From Phragmites australis (lineage: Eukaryota; Streptophyta; Magnoliopsida; Poales; Poaceae), in assembly GCF_958298935.1 (NCBI RefSeq), contig NC_084942.1, positions 14,763,501-14,827,500 of the forward strand: 64,000 nucleotides of DNA. Direction: 5' to 3'. The position numbers and the translations under genes were made by a program. Under the pieces are notes generated by a model. It was not told the origin of the DNA. It ran no database searches and saw nothing but the letters and a program-made list of their open reading frames with translations. Positions 59,398-64,000 of this stretch are shown here, piece after piece (position 1 is the first letter of the stretch; each line of letters opens with the position of its first letter).

Positions 59398-59996
59398 CGA
59401 TGAGTAGTATAGATCTATCATATCTAGATACCCCAGGGTTTTCATCATTCTCATGGCATATCTTTATCGCCGAGAAGGGAATCACTGGGTGTACAAAAAC
59501 TGCCCATAGACACCCATGATATTTCGTAAACAGAGAACTTCATCTCCGAGAATGGGAAGGAAGGACATTGGAGGCCATACAGCAACCCCACCCTATATAT
59601 ACGAAGCCAGAGGACCCTCGAAGGACAAGCGCATCCAAGTCATTAGAAGACATACAAGCCATCACAGGCCATTGAAGCCTGCGGAAGCTCTCCTTCAACC
59701 AAGCCTTTCGTAGTTAGATCTGTATTAGCATCTCCCCCTAACTACACGCAAGGGAATCATTCAACTAGGTTTCTATCAATCTAGGCTAGCCACACATCCC
59801 CTTGTAATAGTCTTAGAAATCAATACAAGACAAACATGACGTAGGGCTCTTATCCTAAGAGAGACCTGAACATGTATAAAAACCACTATATGTGCTCTAT
59901 AATTCATCTACTCGAAGCATCCCCTATCTCTTCTACAAGTTCGTAGATCGGTGGTTCACCAACCATGGACACGTTATGTCTGCTCCACCATTTACA
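59398..59996 (+). repeat. Tat D 3' LTR (approximate)
   Basis: It follows a PPT-like tract; TGAGTAGTATAGATC opens it and TTTACA is my best guess for the end. A promoter-like CATGTATAAAAACC is at 59871-59884. Without a partner LTR the ends stay uncertain. Confidence 0.5.
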
Positions 59997-60213
59997 ATGG
60001 TTGGAATCTGAGCATATCGTGTGTATAAAGTTGTACAACTTTGCAAAGTATTAATCTATTTGAATAGTTGCATGCCTGTATTTTGGTGAATGACAGTTGT
60101 GAGTAATAGTCTGGTCAGTATTGTGTGTCCACCAGCCTAAAAGATGGGAACTGTGGATAATGGAATAGCTTCTCCTAGGGCTAAAACCTTATTTATGACT
60201 TAAAAACTTGGGT
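59997..60213 (+). mobile_element. Fragment of a Tekay-like LTR
   Basis: AAAGTTGTACAACTTTGCAA and the following GAATAGTTGC resemble 22900-22950 in S, so this is probably the older LTR into which Tat D inserted. It is cut at 60213 by the copia element. Confidence 0.4.
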
Positions 60214-61501
60214 TGTTAGTTAATGAAAATGCTTCTAGGCCCCCTAATTGGGTTTTAGTGATAATGACAAAACAATTAAAAAACTAATGAGATTTATGAA
60301 GTATGCACAGGTGTAATTCAATCATGTGTGAATTTGACGCATGGTGATCCCCAAAAGGAAAAAAAGGAAATAAGCACATGGATCTTATAGATTTAAATTC
60401 TTTTATCCTTCAAAATTGTTTAGAATGTCGAAACTCACTTGGTTGCGTAGAAGCAGTGCTCAAAAGATCTAACATACCTATGAGAGACACATCAAACACA
60501 ACACATGCACCTAGGTTAGCCTTAACATTTCTAAGATATGCAAATGTGGAGGGTCCGCATTTTTACGGATAGTCCACAGTTGAGCAGAGTTTGGACTAAC
60601 GGGGTTGTGCAGAGGGTCCGCACTTTTGCGAAGTATCCGCATTTTCACAGGTATAACGGCTAGTTTTTGTGTGTGAAGTATTTATACCCCACACCTTCTC
60701 TCCTCAACGGTAGCAGCTCATTTTACTCGACCTAACTTGAGACAAACAGCTCAAATGCATTCAAAGCTCCTCTCTCTACTCCACTTTGTGATTCTAGGTG
60801 AAATCTTGAGTGGGATTGAGTGAGAGCAAGGAATAGTGCTAGTGAGATTCAAATCCATCATTTGAGCACTTATTTTCTTCATCAAGTAGGTAATTTTCAT
60901 GTTTGTTACTCTTGGTGGTTCGTCCACCTAGACGTCTAGGCATCGCTCGTCGAGCTGCCAATCTTGAGCCCCAGGGACATTTGTATTACCCCTACGATTT
61001 GAGTGAGCAACCCTAGCTTGATCTTTGTGGTCACTTGGGTGAGGAAATGGTTGAAGAGACCTGAGTCTTTGTGCGCTCATCAACAGAGATATAGGCACTT
61101 CTTTTTTGAGTGGTCGAACTTCGGTGAACAAATCCTTGTGCCTCATTTGTCAATTTCTTGTGATGTTGCATACTCCTGTATCCATTGATTTTTAGGTTTT
61201 CACTCTGATCTACTTTCTTGTGAAGTTTGAGCTATATGTACTTGGTGAAATAGGTTGGAATACATCCATTGGTGCTGGGTAATTCATGGATTTGATCCAC
61301 GTTGAATTGCATAGGCATCTACTTGAGTTTTCCTTGAAATCTCTAGAGTATCTGCAGATTTCTACGGAACCTCCGTATATCTGCAAAAGTTCCGAAAAAA
61401 TCTGTGAACTATCTGTATATTGCTAATCCGTAGCATTTAGTTTGTAAAAAAATTAAGTTACACCTATTCACCCCCATCTAGGGGATATCAGAACCTTTTC
61501 A
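60214..61501 (+). repeat. 5' LTR of a SIRE/Maximus-like copia element
   Basis: 1,288 bp, from TGTTAGTTAATGAAAATGC (with the CTAGGCCCCCTAATTGGG block typical of this group) to GAACCTTTTCA, followed at once by the PBS. A TATA-like GTATTTATACC is at about 60688. The 3' LTR lies beyond the window. Confidence 0.8.
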
Positions 61502-61503
61502 AT

Positions 61504-61516
61504 TGGTATCAGAGTC
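61504..61516 (+). other. Copia primer binding site (tRNA-Met)
   Basis: TGGTATCAGAGTC, complementary to the initiator tRNA-Met 3' end, two bases from the LTR. Confidence 0.88.
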
Positions 61517-61555
61517 TAATCTCCTACAAGGCTTCACTGCTTATAGAATTTGAAG

Positions 61556-63690
61556 ATGTCGACATCTAGGGAGAAAAGCCCAAAGAGTCCAAATGATGAT
61601 ACATCAGGCAACGGCAACGGCAAGGGAGCTGCAATTGAATTCAATTATGATAAGTTGAATGCATCTAACTCTTACATTTCCATGCCATCCAGGCGTGCAC
61701 CATACTTTGATAGCACGCACTATGCCGCTTGGAGGCACAAAATGAAATTGCATTTAATCTTTCTTCATCCAAGTATTTGGAAGATTGTGTGTACAGGTTT
61801 TGAGCTACCGGATGGAGACAAAGAGCTTACTTCCGAACAAGAGCAAAACATTCACCGCAATGCACAAGCCGCAAGCGTGTTGCTTAGCGCCTTGAGCCCC
61901 AAAGAGTTCAACAAGGTGGACGGACTTGAGGAGGCCAAAGTGATATGGGACACACTCCAAGTCACTCATGAAGGCACCACAAGTGTGAGAGAATCGAAGA
62001 TAGAGTTGCTTGAAGGAAAATTGGGAAGATTCATGATGGAGGACAATGAAACCCCTCAAGAAATATATGACCACATGATGGTGCTAGTGAACAAGTTAGA
62101 GGGCTTGGAAGTGAAGAGCTAGAAGACCACAAGGTGGTGAGCAGATTGCTAAGAGCCTTCACACCAAGGAACCCCACTTTGGTAATAATCATCCGTGAGA
62201 GAAGGGGTTATAAGAGACTCACATCAAGTGATATTCTTGGAAGAATTCTTGCTCATGAGCTCATGGAAGAGGAAGCTAATGAAGCCAAGAACCTTATCAA
62301 GCAAAGCTCAACCTCCAAGAACAAAGAAGTGGCATTGAAGGCAACCAAGAGCAAGCAAGATGAAGAATTGAGCTCAAGTGAAGAAGAGAGCTTCTATGAT
62401 GAATAAATTGCTTTCTTTGTAAGGAAGTTCAAGAAATTCATGAAGAAGGGCGGCTATAGCAAGTACAAGAGAGACAAGCCAAAAAGAAGACCATCCAAGA
62501 GAGCTTGCTGTGAGTGTGGCGAACTTGGCTATTTCATCATCGAGTGACCTAACAAGAAGAAGAACAAAGACAAGGTAGAGAAGAAGAACAAAGACAAGGT
62601 AGAAAAGAAGAACAATCCTTACAAGAAAGATAAGTACAAGACCCAAAAGAAGATCTATTCGGGTCAAGCCCATATCAGTAAGGAATAGGACTCTGACTCT
62701 GACTCCGATGATGAAGGGGTCACCATTATCGTCATCCTCTCCTCTAAACTGACAAAGTCACTCTTTAGTGATATGAGCAAGAACGACAACACTCCCAAGT
62801 GTCTCATGGCAAAAAGGCGCAAGGTGAAAACACAACCCAAGCTCCTAGATAGAGATAGCGATAGCAATAGTGATAGTAGTTGTGAATCTTCTTAAAGGTT
62901 TAAGTGAAAATGTCATGTCTAAAATGAAAGAGCTAATGGAAACAATAGAGAGTCAAGAAGACATTCTTGAGAAGCAAGAGGACTTGCTCATCCTTGAAAA
63001 GGAGAGAAAACCTTGAACTTGAGGAGCTCCATGCTAAAGAGAAGGACAAAGTTACTCATAGCAATGCGACCTTCAAGAGAATCTTAATTTTTTGGATGAA
63101 ACTCTTAAAGCTCTTGAAGTGCAATTTGTTGCCCTTAGGATTAGCACTTCTTCCTCTAATGATGCAACATACTCTCTAATGCATCCACTAGTCAAAATTA
63201 CTCTCGTTGCTATAATATTGATATAAATACCTGTTCTACTAATGCTCAATCCTTGAAAACATTACAAAAGAAAAATGAGAGGCTAAGTGCCTTGTTTAAG
63301 TATGGGTGCTTGAAGATATACAAATCCAAGGATGCCCTATACAAGACCATTAAGACCAAGGACAACAAGCAAAAGAGAGGGCTTGGCTATGATATGTATA
63401 TGAGCAAGCAAAGTGAGCGTATGGTGATAAATGACAAGGAGTGTCTCAAGTTCATCAAGGGAGGCAAGCAAGTTGGTCTCACCACACAAGTCAAGCAACC
63501 TCAAGGCCATGCACCTCTAGCTACTTTTTATGCCTCTTATGTGCTTAAGAGAAACCACCATGGTAAAGTGGTTACTCTATATGTTGGTGCCCACACAAAG
63601 GATTGAGTTGTGAAAAAGAATGTGTGGGTGCCAAAATTTCTTGTGACTAACGGGAAAGGACCCAAACAAATTTAGGTACCTAAAGCAAAA
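61556..63690 (+). pseudogene. gag: SIRE-like copia gag, broken
   Basis: Capsid-like protein of the copia element. It starts MSTSREKSPKSPN (61556); another in-frame Met lies two codons upstream. The gag core includes YAAWRHKMKLHL, IWDTLQVTHEGT and NETPQEIYDHMM. The frame shifts at about 62110-62134, continues to SSSEEESFYDE and a stop at 62404. The zinc knuckle at about 62505-62545 has lost two ligands: CCECGELGYFIIE has Tyr for His and then TGA for the last Cys. A tandem KNKDKVEK repeat follows (62565-62612). The distal gag (63253-63606, GLGYDMYMSK, HAPLATFYASY) is open again. SIRE-type gags are large, as here. Confidence 0.8.
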
Positions 63691-64000
63691 GCCTAATTCG
63701 TTTTGTAGGCATACTCTTCCGGTGGATCAAGTTGGGTGCTTGATAGTGGATGCACCAATCATATAACCAGAGAGAAGAGCATGTTTGCATCATTTAAAGA
63801 AAATGGAGGATCACATGAGAACATTGTATTTGGAGATGATGGAAAAGTATAGGTAATTGGTTTAGGTAAAATTTCTATCTCCAAATATCATTCTATCTCA
63901 AATATCTTGTTAGTGAAACCTCTTAGCTTAAATTTGTTGTATGTATCACAACTTTGTGAAATGGGCTACAATTATCTTTTTACTAATGAGGGTGTGACCG
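63691..64000 (+). pseudogene. pol: SIRE-like copia protease, partial (window edge)
   Basis: Start of pol. SSWVLDSGCTNHIT (about 63724-63765) is the copia protease active-site motif (DSG followed by C and H). MFASF and YVSQLCEMGYN follow. In-frame stops are at about 63675, 63690, 63707 and 63850. Reverse transcriptase and integrase would lie outside the window. Confidence 0.78.

Overview
The window is repeat-rich plant nuclear DNA with no host gene, tRNA or rRNA that I can support. Almost every base belongs to an LTR retrotransposon or a derivative of one. The families (Tekay/Del-like chromoviruses, a CRM-like or related Ty3/gypsy element, Tat-lineage gypsy with an antisense ORF, SIRE/Maximus-type copia) and the nesting style point to a large-genome grass (Poaceae), in gene-poor, probably pericentromeric sequence. 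I cannot name the species.

Layout, left to right. 194-4976: solo-LTR-like block A, set in a CT microsatellite. 5293-15876: related solo-LTR-like block B, split by R1 (8082-15799), a complete minus-strand Ty3/gypsy element whose gag-pol frame is open except for one amber codon. 15877-17460: unclassified LTR-like DNA. From 17461 to 60213 there is one deep nest. The outermost recognisable layer is a Tat-lineage element, 'Tat D' (pol, antisense ORF and 3' LTR, 54559-59996). A gypsy element related to R1, 'B2', sits in its pol (gag start and leader 17461-18451; leader, PBS and 5' LTR 52491-54558). B2's leader is split by a 34-kb block that is itself a Tat-like element, 'TatN-' (18452-52490, minus strand). 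A second copy in the opposite orientation, 'TatN+', lies inside TatN- (about 30946-49882). TatN+ is split by a complete 11.5-kb Tekay/Del-like element, 'T' (32710-44205). TatN- also took a solo Tekay LTR 'S' (20246-23721) and block C (24429-28513). The window ends in the 5' part of a SIRE-like copia element (60214-64000), which runs off the edge.

The most interesting unit is TatN. Both copies carry LTRs, a decayed gag with a Tat-type C-x2-H-x5-H-x4-C knuckle, and a short ORF antisense to the element near the 3' LTR with a conserved TATA box about 70 bp upstream. I find no pol. Where pol should be, both have tandem arrays in the same order: 108-bp units (36 codons), ~97/170-180-bp units, 30-bp units (10 codons, Lys/Pro/Thr-rich decapeptide), then 108-bp units again. 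This looks like a non-autonomous, gag-bearing Tat family that would need pol in trans. Because the copies are inverted, they could also give long double-stranded RNA.

Relative age follows from the nesting: Tat D, then B2, then TatN-, then TatN+, then T. R1 (LTRs about 96% identical by eye) and T (LTRs a few percent diverged, plus a 1.2-kb deletion in one) look fairly young. Boundaries given to the base rest on TG..CA ends and target-site duplications (TSDs) that I read; others are approximate and say so.
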